DNA of 64,000 nucleotides from Flavobacterium sp. 5 (GTDB lineage: Bacteria; Bacteroidota; Bacteroidia; Flavobacteriales; Flavobacteriaceae), in NCBI RefSeq assembly GCF_002813295.1, contig NZ_PHUE01000001.1, positions 4,030,001 through 4,094,000 on the forward strand, written 5' to 3'. Both the position numbers and the translations under genes were made by a program. Below, piece by piece: positions 1 to 8,506 of this stretch. The notes beneath the pieces are model-generated. The model had not been told where the DNA came from. It did not search any database and worked only from the letters and a program-made list of their open reading frames with translations. The number at the start of each line of letters is the position of its first letter. The stretch's first letter is position 1.

Positions 1-183
1 ATTCGTTTACAGGTAAAAGCAACAGGAGATAATTATCAGTTTAGTTATTCTCTTAATAATGTTTATTTTGAAAATTTAGGAGGAACAGTTTCAGGAGATA
101 TTCTTTCAACTAATGTGGCAGGTGGTTTTACAGGAGCTTTGATAGGTCTTTATGCGACTGCAGCAAATGATGCAAAACCTTGA
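1..183 (+). CDS. C-terminal fragment of a GH43-type beta-xylosidase (5' end outside window)
   Basis: An open frame runs from base 1 to a TGA at 181-183 with no start inside the window, so this is the last 60 codons of a gene entering from the left. The residues end in a beta-rich stretch with GALIGLYATA, which resembles the concanavalin-like C-terminal domain of secreted GH43 beta-xylosidases/arabinofuranosidases. Its place just upstream of an esterase and a GH115 enzyme fits a xylan locus. The fragment is too short to fix the subfamily. Confidence 0.6.
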   Translation: MRLQVKATGDNYQFSYSLNNVYFENLGGTVSGDILSTNVAGGFTGALIGLYATAANDAKP

Positions 184-265
184 GAAAGGAATTGTTATTA
201 ATTTTTAAGGTGTATAAGAATTTGATATTTTTATAGAACCATTTTAGAATAAATAAAATGTAAAT

Positions 266-1498
266 ATGGAAACAAAAATGAGGTCAGTTTTATTGTTAAT
301 TCTGCTTGTATTTTTTGGATGTAAATCCGATCAGGCATCAATAAAAGTAGCTGAAAAATCAAACACTGAAAATTGGGTTGGTACATGGGCTACAGCTCAA
401 CAGTTAGTAGAGCCAAATAATATGCCTCCGACTCCAGGTCTTTCAGATAATACACTTCGACAAATTATTAGAGTTTCAATAGGGGGAAAGCAAATGCGAT
501 TGCGTTTTTCAAATATTTTTAGTGATCAGCCGACATTTTTGAAATCAGTAAGTGTTGCAAATGTTGTTAATGGAGCAATTATCGATGAGAAGACTCAAAA
601 ACAACTTAGTTTCAAAGGAAACTCAGCAATAACATTAAGTCCTGAACAGGAAATGTTTTCTGATGCTTTTGATTTTCCGTTGCAGGCTGGTCAGCTTTTA
701 GCGATTACTATTCATTATGGAAAAACATCGCAAAAAGTTTCAGGACATCCCGGTTCCCGTACAACATCATATATTTTGGAGGGCGATAAGCTTAACAATG
801 AAACTTTTTCAGGAGCAATAAAAACAGATCATTGGTATACTATCATTGGTGTCGATGTGAAGGCTGTCAAAAATACAGCTAATGTAGTTTGCTTAGGAAA
901 CTCTATTACTGACGGGCGAGGATCTGGAACTAATAAGCAAAATCGATGGACAGACATATTATCTGCACGCTTATCTGCAAATAAAAGCACAGAGCGTATT
1001 GGTGTGTTGAATTTAGGAATAGGTGGAAACTGTGTAGTCCAAGGTGGTTTAGGACCTACTGCACTGAATCGTTTTGATAGGGATGTACTTTCTCAAGCTG
1101 GGACAAAATGGTTAATTATTCTTGAAGGAATAAATGATATTGGAGGCATTAAACGAGCTGAGGACGGACCAATTCGAGCACAAGAACTAATTGATGCTTA
1201 TAAAGTGATGATAGATAAAGCTCATGCTAAGGGAATAAAAGTGTATGGTTGTACTATTTTGCCATTTGAGAAATCATTTTATGATACGCCGTATCGACAA
1301 AATGCAAGAGATATTGTAAATGCATGGATTCGAAATGATAGTAAATATGATGCAATCATTGATTTTGATAAAATAATGGCTTCAGATATTGACTCTAAAA
1401 TTATATTATCCAATATGCATGATGGAGATTTTTTACATCCTAATGAACTGGGTTATTGCAGAATGGGTGAAGCAATAGATTTAGATTTATTTAAATAG
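266..1498 (+). CDS. SGNH/GDSL esterase lipoprotein, XynE-like (probable acetyl-xylan esterase)
   Basis: 410 aa. The N-terminus is a lipoprotein signal ending in FFGC, so the enzyme is probably membrane-anchored outside the cytoplasm. Residues ~35-195 form a beta-rich N-terminal domain. The SGNH hydrolase domain starts with VVCLGNSITDG, where Ser213 is the nucleophile, and closes with DGDFLHP, which supplies the Asp388/His391 pair. This is the architecture of XynE-like SGNH hydrolases, which remove acyl groups from polysaccharides. Acetyl-xylan is inferred as substrate from the GH43, GH115 and xylose genes around it. It sits 57 bp upstream of the GH115 gene on the same strand, so the two are probably co-transcribed. 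Confidence 0.8.
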   Translation: METKMRSVLLLILLVFFGCKSDQASIKVAEKSNTENWVGTWATAQQLVEPNNMPPTPGLSDNTLRQIIRVSIGGKQMRLRFSNIFSDQPTFLKSVSVANVVNGAIIDEKTQKQLSFKGNSAITLSPEQEMFSDAFDFPLQAGQLLAITIHYGKTSQKVSGHPGSRTTSYILEGDKLNNETFSGAIKTDHWYTIIGVDVKAVKNTANVVCLGNSITDGRGSGTNKQNRWTDILSARLSANKSTERIGVLNLGIGGNCVVQGGLGPTALNRFDRDVLSQAGTKWLIILEGINDIGGIKRAEDGPIRAQELIDAYKVMIDKAHAKGIKVYGCTILPFEKSFYDTPYRQNARDIVNAWIRNDSKYDAIIDFDKIMASDIDSKIILSNMHDGDFLHPNELGYCRMGEAIDLDLFK

Positions 1499-1555
1499 AA
1501 ATAATTTGAGATGCTATTTTATAAAGCAATCATAATATAATTAAAAAGAAGTGCA

Positions 1556-4087
1556 ATGAAAGTTTTTCCAAAATACATAGTAGCAATTATTACAGTTTGT
1601 TTGTTTAATACTCTACAAGCAGCAGAACCTTTTATCACGATCGTAAAGAACTCGGATGTGCTGGTTCTAAAGGAAAAATCGTTAAAACTTTCTTTGTTTG
1701 TGAATAATAACGTAGACAAAGGTATTGTACGTGCCATAACCAATCTGCAATCTGATTTTGAAAAAGTGACAGGAGATAAACCGACCATTTTTAATCAAAT
1801 TACAAATACTTCATCACCTCTTATTATCATTGGAACAATAGGTACCAACTCTGTTATTGATGAGTTAATAAAACAAAAGAAAATTGACGGTAGAGAACTG
1901 AAGGGTAAAAATGAAAAATTCATCATTCAGAGCATTAAAAATCCTTTCAAAGGAGTAGAAGATGCCATTGTAATTGCAGGAAGTGACAAACGGGGTACGA
2001 TATATGGTATTTATGAATTATCGCGTCAGATAGGTGTTTCGCCTTGGTATTACTGGGCTGATGTGCCAATTGAACATAAAGAAAATTTATATTTTAAAAA
2101 AGGATTTTATACAGATGGGGAACCAGCGGTGAAATATAGAGGAATTTTTATAAATGATGAGGCTCCCGCGTTAAGCGGTTGGTCTAAAGCTACTTTTGGA
2201 GGTTTTAATAGTCAGTTTTACGAAAAAGTTTTTGAATTACTTCTCCGTCTCAAAGCAAATTACATGTGGCCTGCTATGTGGGGAAATGCTTTTTATGATG
2301 ATGATTCTGCTAATGGTCCTCTGGCTAACGAAATGGGAATCGTGATGGGAACTTCTCACCACGAGCCGATGGCTTTGGCACAACAAGATTGGAAACGATA
2401 CATCCAAAAAAACAATCTTCCAAATATTTGGGATTATTCAAAAAACAAACCGGTCTTAGATGAATTTTGGAAAACCGGAATAGAACGCAGCAAGAATTGG
2501 GAAAAATTAGTCACCATAGGAATGCGTGGCGATGGTGATGAAGCAATGAATGAAGGTACCAATATTAGTTTATTAGAAAATATCGTAAAAAATCAACGTC
2601 AAATCATTGAAAAAATAACTAGACAAAAAGCTGAAAAAACTCCGCAGGTTTGGGCTTTATACAAAGAAGTTCAGGATTATTATGATCAAGGAATGCGCGT
2701 TCCAGATGATGTGATTTTGTTATTTTGTGATGATAATTGGGGAAATGTTCGTAAACTTCCTGATCTAACCAAACCTTTGCACAAAGGAGGCTACGGAATG
2801 TACTATCATTTTGACTATGTTGGTGGTCCAAGAAACTCAAAATGGATTAATATTAGTCCAATACAAAGGGTTTGGGAACAAATGAATCTTAGTTATGAGC
2901 ATGGAGTTGATAAAATCTGGATTGTAAATGTTGGTGATCTTAAACCTATGGAATTTCCGATTAGTTTCTTTTTAGACATGGCGTGGAATCCTAAGCAATT
3001 CAATTCTAAAAATCTTTTTGAATTTACCGAAAATTGGGCGGCACAGCAATTTGGAAGCAAACATGCTAAAGAAATTGCACGACTGTTAAATACATATCCA
3101 AAATATAACCGCCGAGTTACACCCGAAATGCTAGATAGCAAGACCTATAGTCTTGAAAATTATAATGAATTTGAAACTGTTGTAAATGATTATAAAAATT
3201 TAGCTCTCGATGCTTACCGTCTTTACGATGAAGTTCCGAAACAATACAAAGATGCCTATTTTCAGTTAGTACTTTATCCAATAGATGCGTGCAGTAACTT
3301 ATACGAAATGTATTTTGCACAAGCGAAAAACCAAAAATTAGCAGAAGAAAAAAATGGCCTGGCCAATTATTATGCAGATAAAGTAAAAGTAAATTTTGTT
3401 CGAGATTCGATTCTTCAAAACAAATACAACAATGAAATTGCTGGAGGGAAATGGACTCACATAATGGATCAAATGCGTATTGGATATGAAAGCTGGCACG
3501 ATTCACCAAAGAATATCCTTCCAAAAGTAGCCTATATTTCAGAAAATGCTAAACCACTAGAAAAAATCTTTAAGGAAAAGAATGGTTATGTTTCTATTGA
3601 AGCTGAAAATTTTTCTAAATCAAATAATTCAAATAAAATTCACTGGGAAGTCATACCAGATTTGGGAAAAACAAAGTCAGGAATTACCACTTTTCCTCAA
3701 AATGCCTATCCAAAAGAAGATGAAAATGTTTCTGTCGAATATGATATTGATTTTGTTTCCAGCGGTGATTTCGATGTTCAAGTACTTTTGGCACCAACTT
3801 TAAATTTTAATAGTAATAAAGGATTGCGCTACGAAATTTCTTTTGATAATGAAAAGCCACAAACCGTAAACTTCAATGGACAGTACAGAGGAGAATTAGG
3901 AAAATGGCAAGCTGAGCCTATTATTAAATCAATTACTAAACATAGCATTTCAAAGCATGGAAAACATAAGCTGTACTTTCGAGTATTAGAACCAGGAATT
4001 GTTTTGGAAAAAATTTTAATCGATACTGGAGGATTACAACCATCTTATTTGGGACCGCCAGAAAGTGATGTTATTTATCAAGATTAA
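1556..4087 (+). CDS. GH115 xylan alpha-glucuronidase
   Basis: 843 aa, full length for GH115 (about 850 aa in Bacteroides relatives). A Sec signal peptide ends near residue 22 (NTLQAAEP). The central catalytic region carries typical stretches such as YMWPAMWGNAF, GTSHHEPMALAQQ and LLFCDDNWGNVR. The last ~170 residues form the beta-sandwich GH115 C-terminal domain, beginning near VSIEAENFS. GH115 enzymes cleave (4-O-methyl)-glucuronic acid side chains from xylan. The next genes encode an SDR and a mannonate dehydratase, which would process the released uronic acid. No frameshift or missing segment is visible. Confidence 0.93.
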   Translation: MKVFPKYIVAIITVCLFNTLQAAEPFITIVKNSDVLVLKEKSLKLSLFVNNNVDKGIVRAITNLQSDFEKVTGDKPTIFNQITNTSSPLIIIGTIGTNSVIDELIKQKKIDGRELKGKNEKFIIQSIKNPFKGVEDAIVIAGSDKRGTIYGIYELSRQIGVSPWYYWADVPIEHKENLYFKKGFYTDGEPAVKYRGIFINDEAPALSGWSKATFGGFNSQFYEKVFELLLRLKANYMWPAMWGNAFYDDDSANGPLANEMGIVMGTSHHEPMALAQQDWKRYIQKNNLPNIWDYSKNKPVLDEFWKTGIERSKNWEKLVTIGMRGDGDEAMNEGTNISLLENIVKNQRQIIEKITRQKAEKTPQVWALYKEVQDYYDQGMRVPDDVILLFCDDNWGNVRKLPDLTKPLHKGGYGMYYHFDYVGGPRNSKWINISPIQRVWEQMNLSYEHGVDKIWIVNVGDLKPMEFPISFFLDMAWNPKQFNSKNLFEFTENWAAQQFGSKHAKEIARLLNTYPKYNRRVTPEMLDSKTYSLENYNEFETVVNDYKNLALDAYRLYDEVPKQYKDAYFQLVLYPIDACSNLYEMYFAQAKNQKLAEEKNGLANYYADKVKVNFVRDSILQNKYNNEIAGGKWTHIMDQMRIGYESWHDSPKNILPKVAYISENAKPLEKIFKEKNGYVSIEAENFSKSNNSNKIHWEVIPDLGKTKSGITTFPQNAYPKEDENVSVEYDIDFVSSGDFDVQVLLAPTLNFNSNKGLRYEISFDNEKPQTVNFNGQYRGELGKWQAEPIIKSITKHSISKHGKHKLYFRVLEPGIVLEKILIDTGGLQPSYLGPPESDVIYQD

Positions 4088-4148
4088 TTTAAAATTTCAA
4101 AAAAATAGTTAAAAATTTTTTTCTTAAATAATAAGATTATATTTTTAC

Positions 4149-4160
4149 ACAACCGATTGT
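4149..4160. promoter_or_regulatory. LacI-type operator upstream of the SDR-uxuA pair
   Basis: ACAACCGATTGT is a near-perfect palindrome around a central CG, the usual form of LacI/GalR-family operators. It lies 125 bp before the SDR start. The 17-mer TTTTACACAACCGATTG that contains it (4143-4159) recurs exactly at 6414-6430 before the GH43 gene. No LacI-family regulator gene is in the window, so the cognate protein is encoded elsewhere. Confidence 0.65.
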
Positions 4161-4284
4161 AATTAATGTAATAGTTATAATATGATATTTTTTTAACTTT
4201 AATATTATTAAATATTCTGTTTTAATATGTATATCGGATAAAAAAGAAATTTAGGAGTTTCTGAAAATTAATTAAATTTAAAAA

Positions 4285-5022
4285 ATGAATACAAAAACTG
4301 CAATTGTAACCGGAGGAAATTCTGGTTTAGGTTTTGCCACAGCAAAAAAATTATGTGATAATGGTATCACGACCTATATAATTGGAAGGTCAAAAGAAAA
4401 AACTGAAGGAGCTTGTCGTGAATTAGGCGAGAATGCAATTCCTGTTTTGTATGATTTAAATAATATCAATGGAATTTCGGCAATGATAGAAGATTTGACC
4501 AAAAATAATCCAATCGATATTTTGGTTAATAATGCTGGGATCAACTTGAAAAAAGAGTTTTTAGATGTAAGTGATGAAGATTTTTTATCAATTATTCACA
4601 CTAACCTTTTGAGTGTTTTTGCTATAAGTAGAGCAGTAGTAAAAAATATGAAAGAAAATAACGGAGGAAACATTGTGAATATCAGTTCGATGGCTTCTCA
4701 ATATGGTATTCCAAAAGTAATTGCCTATTCAGCAAGTAAAGGAGCAATAGAATCTATGACAAGAGCTATGGCTGTAGAATTGGCTCCGTTTGGTATTAGA
4801 GTAAATTGTGTAGCACCAGGTTTTATCAAAACAAAAATGTCCGCAAAAGCACTGGATAATGATCCGGAGAGAAAAAATAAAGTGCTATCGAGAACGCCAA
4901 TGGGTATTTTGGGTGAGCCTTCAGACATTGCAGATGCGGTTTATTATTTTGCCTCAAGTGAATCAAAATTTACCACAGGAACTATTTTACCAGTTGATGG
5001 AGGAAACAGCATCGGATTCTAA
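4285..5022 (+). CDS. SDR oxidoreductase, probable fructuronate/mannonate reductase (UxuB replacement)
   Basis: 245 aa, a classical short-chain dehydrogenase. It has the Rossmann motif TGGNSGLGFATAK near residue 10, NNAG near residue 85, a catalytic Ser in NISSMAS and YSASK as the YxxxK pair. The C-terminus (GTILPVDGG) is typical of KduD/FabG-like members. It lies 17 bp upstream of uxuA and no classical UxuB is present, so I infer that it performs the D-fructuronate to D-mannonate step. An LacI-type operator at 4149-4160 precedes it. The SDR family call is secure; the substrate comes from context only. Confidence 0.75.
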   Translation: MNTKTAIVTGGNSGLGFATAKKLCDNGITTYIIGRSKEKTEGACRELGENAIPVLYDLNNINGISAMIEDLTKNNPIDILVNNAGINLKKEFLDVSDEDFLSIIHTNLLSVFAISRAVVKNMKENNGGNIVNISSMASQYGIPKVIAYSASKGAIESMTRAMAVELAPFGIRVNCVAPGFIKTKMSAKALDNDPERKNKVLSRTPMGILGEPSDIADAVYYFASSESKFTTGTILPVDGGNSIGF

Positions 5023-5039
5023 TCTTAAATAATAATACT

Positions 5040-6218
5040 ATGATAAAAATGCAACAGGCAATGCGATGGTTTGGTCCCCAAGACACCGTAAATTTAATAG
5101 ATATTAAACAAGCAGGAGCTTCTGCAGTTGTATCGGCTTTGCATCATATTCCCGTTGGAGATGTTTGGGAAGTGGATGAAATAAAAGCTAGACAGGAAAT
5201 AGTAAGAAATGCAGGTTTGAAATGGACAGTTGTAGAAAGTCTACCCGTTCATGAAGAAATTAAAAGAGCTTCGGGAAATTATCTGAAGTACATTGAGAAC
5301 TATAAAATAAGTATAAAAAATCTAGCCGAATGCGGAATTAACGTTATCACATATAACTTTATGCCCATTTTAGACTGGGTTCGTACAGATCATAGTTTTA
5401 TTAATCAAGATGGAAGTAAGACACTTTTATATAATCAGGAAGCTTTTACTTATTTAGATGTTTTTTTATTAAAGCGCCCAAATTCTGAAAGCGATTATTC
5501 TGATATAGAAAAAGAAAATGCATTGCAGTTTGGTAATACTCTTTCTATAGAGCAAAAAGAATTGCTTTTCAAAAATGTATTATTAGGGCTTCCAGGTAGT
5601 AAAACAAATTTTACGGCAGAGCAAATTCTAACTTTATTAGATAATTACGCTTCAATTGATAATGTAAAATTGCTAGATAATCTGATTTACTTTTTATCAG
5701 AAGTAGCTCCAGTTGCTGAAAAACTGGGTTCTAAATTAGCAATTCATCCTGACGATCCCCCTTTTTCGGTTTTGGGACTTCCTCGAATCGTTTCTACAGA
5801 AAGTGATCTTCGAGCAATTTTTGAAGCTGTTCCTTTAGAGGCAAATGGGTTATGTTATTGCACAGGTTCGTTAGGAGCAAATCCTCAAAATAATCTCGAA
5901 AAAATTATTGATGATTATGGAAATCGAATTCATTTTTTACATCTGAGAAATACAATCAGAGAAAACAGAAATGTTTTTAGAGAATCTGAACATTTGGATG
6001 GAGATACAAAAATGGAGGTTATTATGGAAAAATTATTGCTATTAATGAATCAAAGGAAAGTGAGTTTACCAATGCGTCCCGATCACGGATTTTTGCATGC
6101 TATTGAAGAAGGGAAGGAACAATATCCAGGTTATTCTTTAATAGGCAGATTAAAAGGTCTTGCTGAATTAAGAGGCTTAGAAAAGGGAATTGCTTATAAA
6201 TTAGATCAAATAGTTTAA
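5040..6218 (+). CDS. uxuA: D-mannonate dehydratase
   Basis: 392 aa, the standard UxuA length. The protein opens with MQQAMRWFGPQDTV and carries the family stretches CYCTGSLGANPQNN, IHFLHLRN and MRPDHG, which include metal-binding and active-site residues of this TIM-barrel enzyme. It dehydrates D-mannonate to 2-keto-3-deoxygluconate in glucuronate breakdown. It is transcribed with the SDR upstream and, with GH115, links side-chain removal from glucuronoxylan to central metabolism. Uronate isomerase, KDG kinase and aldolase are not in the window. Confidence 0.93.
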   Translation: MIKMQQAMRWFGPQDTVNLIDIKQAGASAVVSALHHIPVGDVWEVDEIKARQEIVRNAGLKWTVVESLPVHEEIKRASGNYLKYIENYKISIKNLAECGINVITYNFMPILDWVRTDHSFINQDGSKTLLYNQEAFTYLDVFLLKRPNSESDYSDIEKENALQFGNTLSIEQKELLFKNVLLGLPGSKTNFTAEQILTLLDNYASIDNVKLLDNLIYFLSEVAPVAEKLGSKLAIHPDDPPFSVLGLPRIVSTESDLRAIFEAVPLEANGLCYCTGSLGANPQNNLEKIIDDYGNRIHFLHLRNTIRENRNVFRESEHLDGDTKMEVIMEKLLLLMNQRKVSLPMRPDHGFLHAIEEGKEQYPGYSLIGRLKGLAELRGLEKGIAYKLDQIV

Positions 6219-6609
6219 TTTATTTAAACAATTGGAGAACTTCCTGAACTAACTCAAGAAAGCTGTCCCAGTATAATAGAGTTAAAAGAAACAGAATAAT
6301 AATTTTTTTACTTAAAACGAGACGTTTTTGATAATTCTTCTTGAAATTGAGGTTTTTACAGAAAATCACGTAATAAGTTAAAGAGAATTTGCATAATGTT
6401 TTTTTTTAATTAATTTTACACAACCGATTGCGTTAAATGATTTGTTATTCATTTTGCAAGGGTTCAAGATGTTTAAAACCTAGTATTGAATTTCTAAATC
6501 TAACAATATGGTTTTTTATTAAAATCAACAGAAAATAAAAGAGAGATTAAGCTCGAATGAAAAATAGGGAAGAGGTTAATTAATAAATTATAATAGATAA
6601 AATAGTAGT
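6219..6609. other. Intergenic region between uxuA and the GH43 gene
   Basis: This 391-bp gap holds the LacI-type operator at 6420-6431 and AT-rich sequence consistent with a promoter for the GH43 gene. A short open stretch at about 6235-6300 reads like coding sequence (ending SIIELKETE then stop) but has no start or recognisable family. I see no RNA gene or terminator hairpin of note. Confidence 0.5.
6420..6431. promoter_or_regulatory. LacI-type operator upstream of the GH43 gene
   Basis: ACAACCGATTGC repeats the operator at 4149-4160. The shared 17-mer TTTTACACAACCGATTG starts at 6414. It lies 178 bp before the GH43 start. The two identical sites suggest that the uronate genes and the GH43 gene form one regulon. 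Confidence 0.65.
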
Positions 6610-7635
6610 ATGGCTGAAGAAAATATAGAAAAAATTAAATTTGAGGAAATTGATAAATTTGCCATTTCACAACCTTTAGTATCTCATATTTATACAGCTG
6701 ATCCTTCAGCACATGTATTCAATGGCAAGATATATATTTATCCCTCACATGATATTGATTCAGGAATTCCATTCAATGATAATGGAGATCATTTTGGTAT
6801 GGAAGACTATCATGTGTTTTCAATGGACTCTATCAACTCACAAGCTATAGATAATGGTGTTGCTTTACATGTTGATGATGTAGCTTGGGCAGAAAAGCAA
6901 ATGTGGGCACCAGATGCAGCGCATAAAAACGGTAAGTATTATTTGTATTTTCCTGCAAAACGTTCAAATGGAATTTTTCAGATAGGTGTTGCAGTTAGTG
7001 ATTCTCCTGCTGGTCCTTTTAAACCAGAAAAAGAAGCTATTAAAGGAAGCTATAGTATTGATCCTGCTGTTTTTGAGGACGAAGATGGTAAACATTATAT
7101 TTATTTTGGAGGAATTTGGGGCGGACAGCTTCAGAAATACAGAGATAATAAATATGATACCGATTATGAAGAACCATTCGGAACAAATAGGGCGTTAGGT
7201 CCTATAGTTGCCAGGTTAAGTGATGATATGTTAGAGTTTGATGAAGAACCAAAAGAAATTAAAATTCTTGATGAAAACGGAAAGGATTTATTAGCAAGTG
7301 ATAATGACCGTCGTTTTTTTGAAGCTTCATGGGTGCATAAATACAAAGGCAAATATTATTTCTCGTACTCAACAGGTGATACTCATTTTATATGTTATGC
7401 GATAGGCGATAGTCCTTATGGACCATTTGTTTATCAAGGAATAATTCTAAATCCAGTTGTTGGCTGGACATCTCACCATTCTATTTGTAGAGTTGATAAT
7501 GATTGGTATTTGTTTTACCATGATTCGAGTTTATCAAAAGGAATAACGCATTTAAGAAGCATAAAAGTAACCAAAATAAATTATTTGCCAGATGGTTCAA
7601 TTGAAACCATAAATCCATATAGTAAAGAGTACTAA
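6610..7635 (+). CDS. GH43 glycoside hydrolase, cytoplasmic beta-xylosidase/arabinofuranosidase type
   Basis: 341 aa with no signal peptide, so probably cytoplasmic and acting on imported xylo-oligosaccharides. The five-bladed propeller residues of GH43 are visible: an Asp general base in YTADPSAHVFNGKIY, a pKa-modulating Asp in SIDPAVFEDEDGK and the acid Glu in FFEASWVHKY. It lacks the C-terminal sandwich of larger GH43 enzymes. It follows an LacI-type operator and precedes the sugar regulator and xylBA. Substrate preference cannot be settled from sequence alone. Confidence 0.88.
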   Translation: MAEENIEKIKFEEIDKFAISQPLVSHIYTADPSAHVFNGKIYIYPSHDIDSGIPFNDNGDHFGMEDYHVFSMDSINSQAIDNGVALHVDDVAWAEKQMWAPDAAHKNGKYYLYFPAKRSNGIFQIGVAVSDSPAGPFKPEKEAIKGSYSIDPAVFEDEDGKHYIYFGGIWGGQLQKYRDNKYDTDYEEPFGTNRALGPIVARLSDDMLEFDEEPKEIKILDENGKDLLASDNDRRFFEASWVHKYKGKYYFSYSTGDTHFICYAIGDSPYGPFVYQGIILNPVVGWTSHHSICRVDNDWYLFYHDSSLSKGITHLRSIKVTKINYLPDGSIETINPYSKEY

Positions 7636-7683
7636 AAGTCAGTTTTTTTGTTGAGTTGTTTAATTTATTAATTTTTATTTTCT

Positions 7684-8397
7684 ATGAATGCAAGAGATGA
7701 AAAAGAAAAAATGACCGTCAAAAACTATAAAAAATACTATATAGAAATTGATTGTGCAATTTTTAATCTTCAGGAGGATGGTCTAAAAGTTTTAGTTGTT
7801 AAGGATATAGATGATCTTGGTGTAACACATTGGAGATTAGCTCATGATTGGTTAAAAAAAGACAAGACTATACTGGAAACAGCTTCTGGTATTTTGAAAA
7901 GATGTATTGGTGAGAATAGTTCTTATTTGGAGCAAGTGAAGGCATTTGGTTTTACTTCTTCTTACTCGATAAAAGAAGATATTTCGATTGGATATTATGC
8001 ACTTGTTAGGATTATTTCAAATGATTTAGAAAAACACATTGCTGAAGGACATACGAAATGGATTGGTATTAATGAAACTAGCTGTTTAAATGATAAAGAC
8101 ACTGTGATATTAAATTATTGTATACAAGAGATACGCGATAGTATTTGTAAAACTGCGATAGGTTTTAATTTGCTTCCGGAAAAATTCACCTTGGCTCAAA
8201 TAATCCACCTGTATAAAGAAATCTTAGGTATTGATATTGATAAATCTAATTTTCGAAGAAAGATTCTTGCAACTGGATTATTAAGTGATTTATATGAAAA
8301 AGAGGAAAATGTTTCGCATCGTGCTGCGAGATTTTATAAACTAAGCTTACAACATCAAGAAATTTTATTGAATAAAGAACTCAATTTTCATTTTTGA
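7684..8397 (+). CDS. Nudix-related transcriptional regulator (NrtR/AraR-type), likely xylose regulator
   Basis: 237 aa. Residues ~12-150 look like a Nudix domain (KYYIEIDCAIFNLQEDGLKVLVVK), but the catalytic Nudix box is degenerate. Where GxxxxxExxxxxxxREUxEExG is expected, the protein reads DKTILETASGILKRCIGENS. A winged-helix region follows (FTLAQIIHLYKEILGIDIDKSNFRRKILATG). Bacteroidetes use such Nudix-derived regulators, for example AraR of Bacteroides, to sense sugars rather than hydrolyse nucleotides. Its position directly before xylB-xylA suggests control of xylose genes. Effector and operator are not proven here. Confidence 0.8.
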   Translation: MNARDEKEKMTVKNYKKYYIEIDCAIFNLQEDGLKVLVVKDIDDLGVTHWRLAHDWLKKDKTILETASGILKRCIGENSSYLEQVKAFGFTSSYSIKEDISIGYYALVRIISNDLEKHIAEGHTKWIGINETSCLNDKDTVILNYCIQEIRDSICKTAIGFNLLPEKFTLAQIIHLYKEILGIDIDKSNFRRKILATGLLSDLYEKEENVSHRAARFYKLSLQHQEILLNKELNFHF

Positions 8398-8453
8398 TAT
8401 AAGATTTAGATAGCAAAGATGGTAACAATGAAGCTATAAATAAAAGAAATGTA

Positions 8454-8474
8454 TTGAGTATTTATACTGCTCAA
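8454..8474. promoter_or_regulatory. Candidate palindromic operator before xylB
   Basis: A dyad lies 33 bp before the xylB start. TTGAG and CTCAA flank the perfect inner palindrome AGTATTTATACT (8457-8468). It could be the binding site of the adjacent Nudix-type regulator, but no second copy was found in the window, so this is tentative. Confidence 0.3.
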
Positions 8475-8506
8475 GATTAGTAATAATAAAAGAAAGTTTA
8501 ATTAGT

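Noticed and set aside
3117..3524. 135-codon - strand ORF inside the GH115 gene
   Set aside because: It is fully antisense to a conserved coding region, and its residues show no family pattern.
6235..6300. Open stretch ending SIIELKETE
   Set aside because: No start codon, only ~20 codons and no recognisable family; it may be a relic but cannot be supported.
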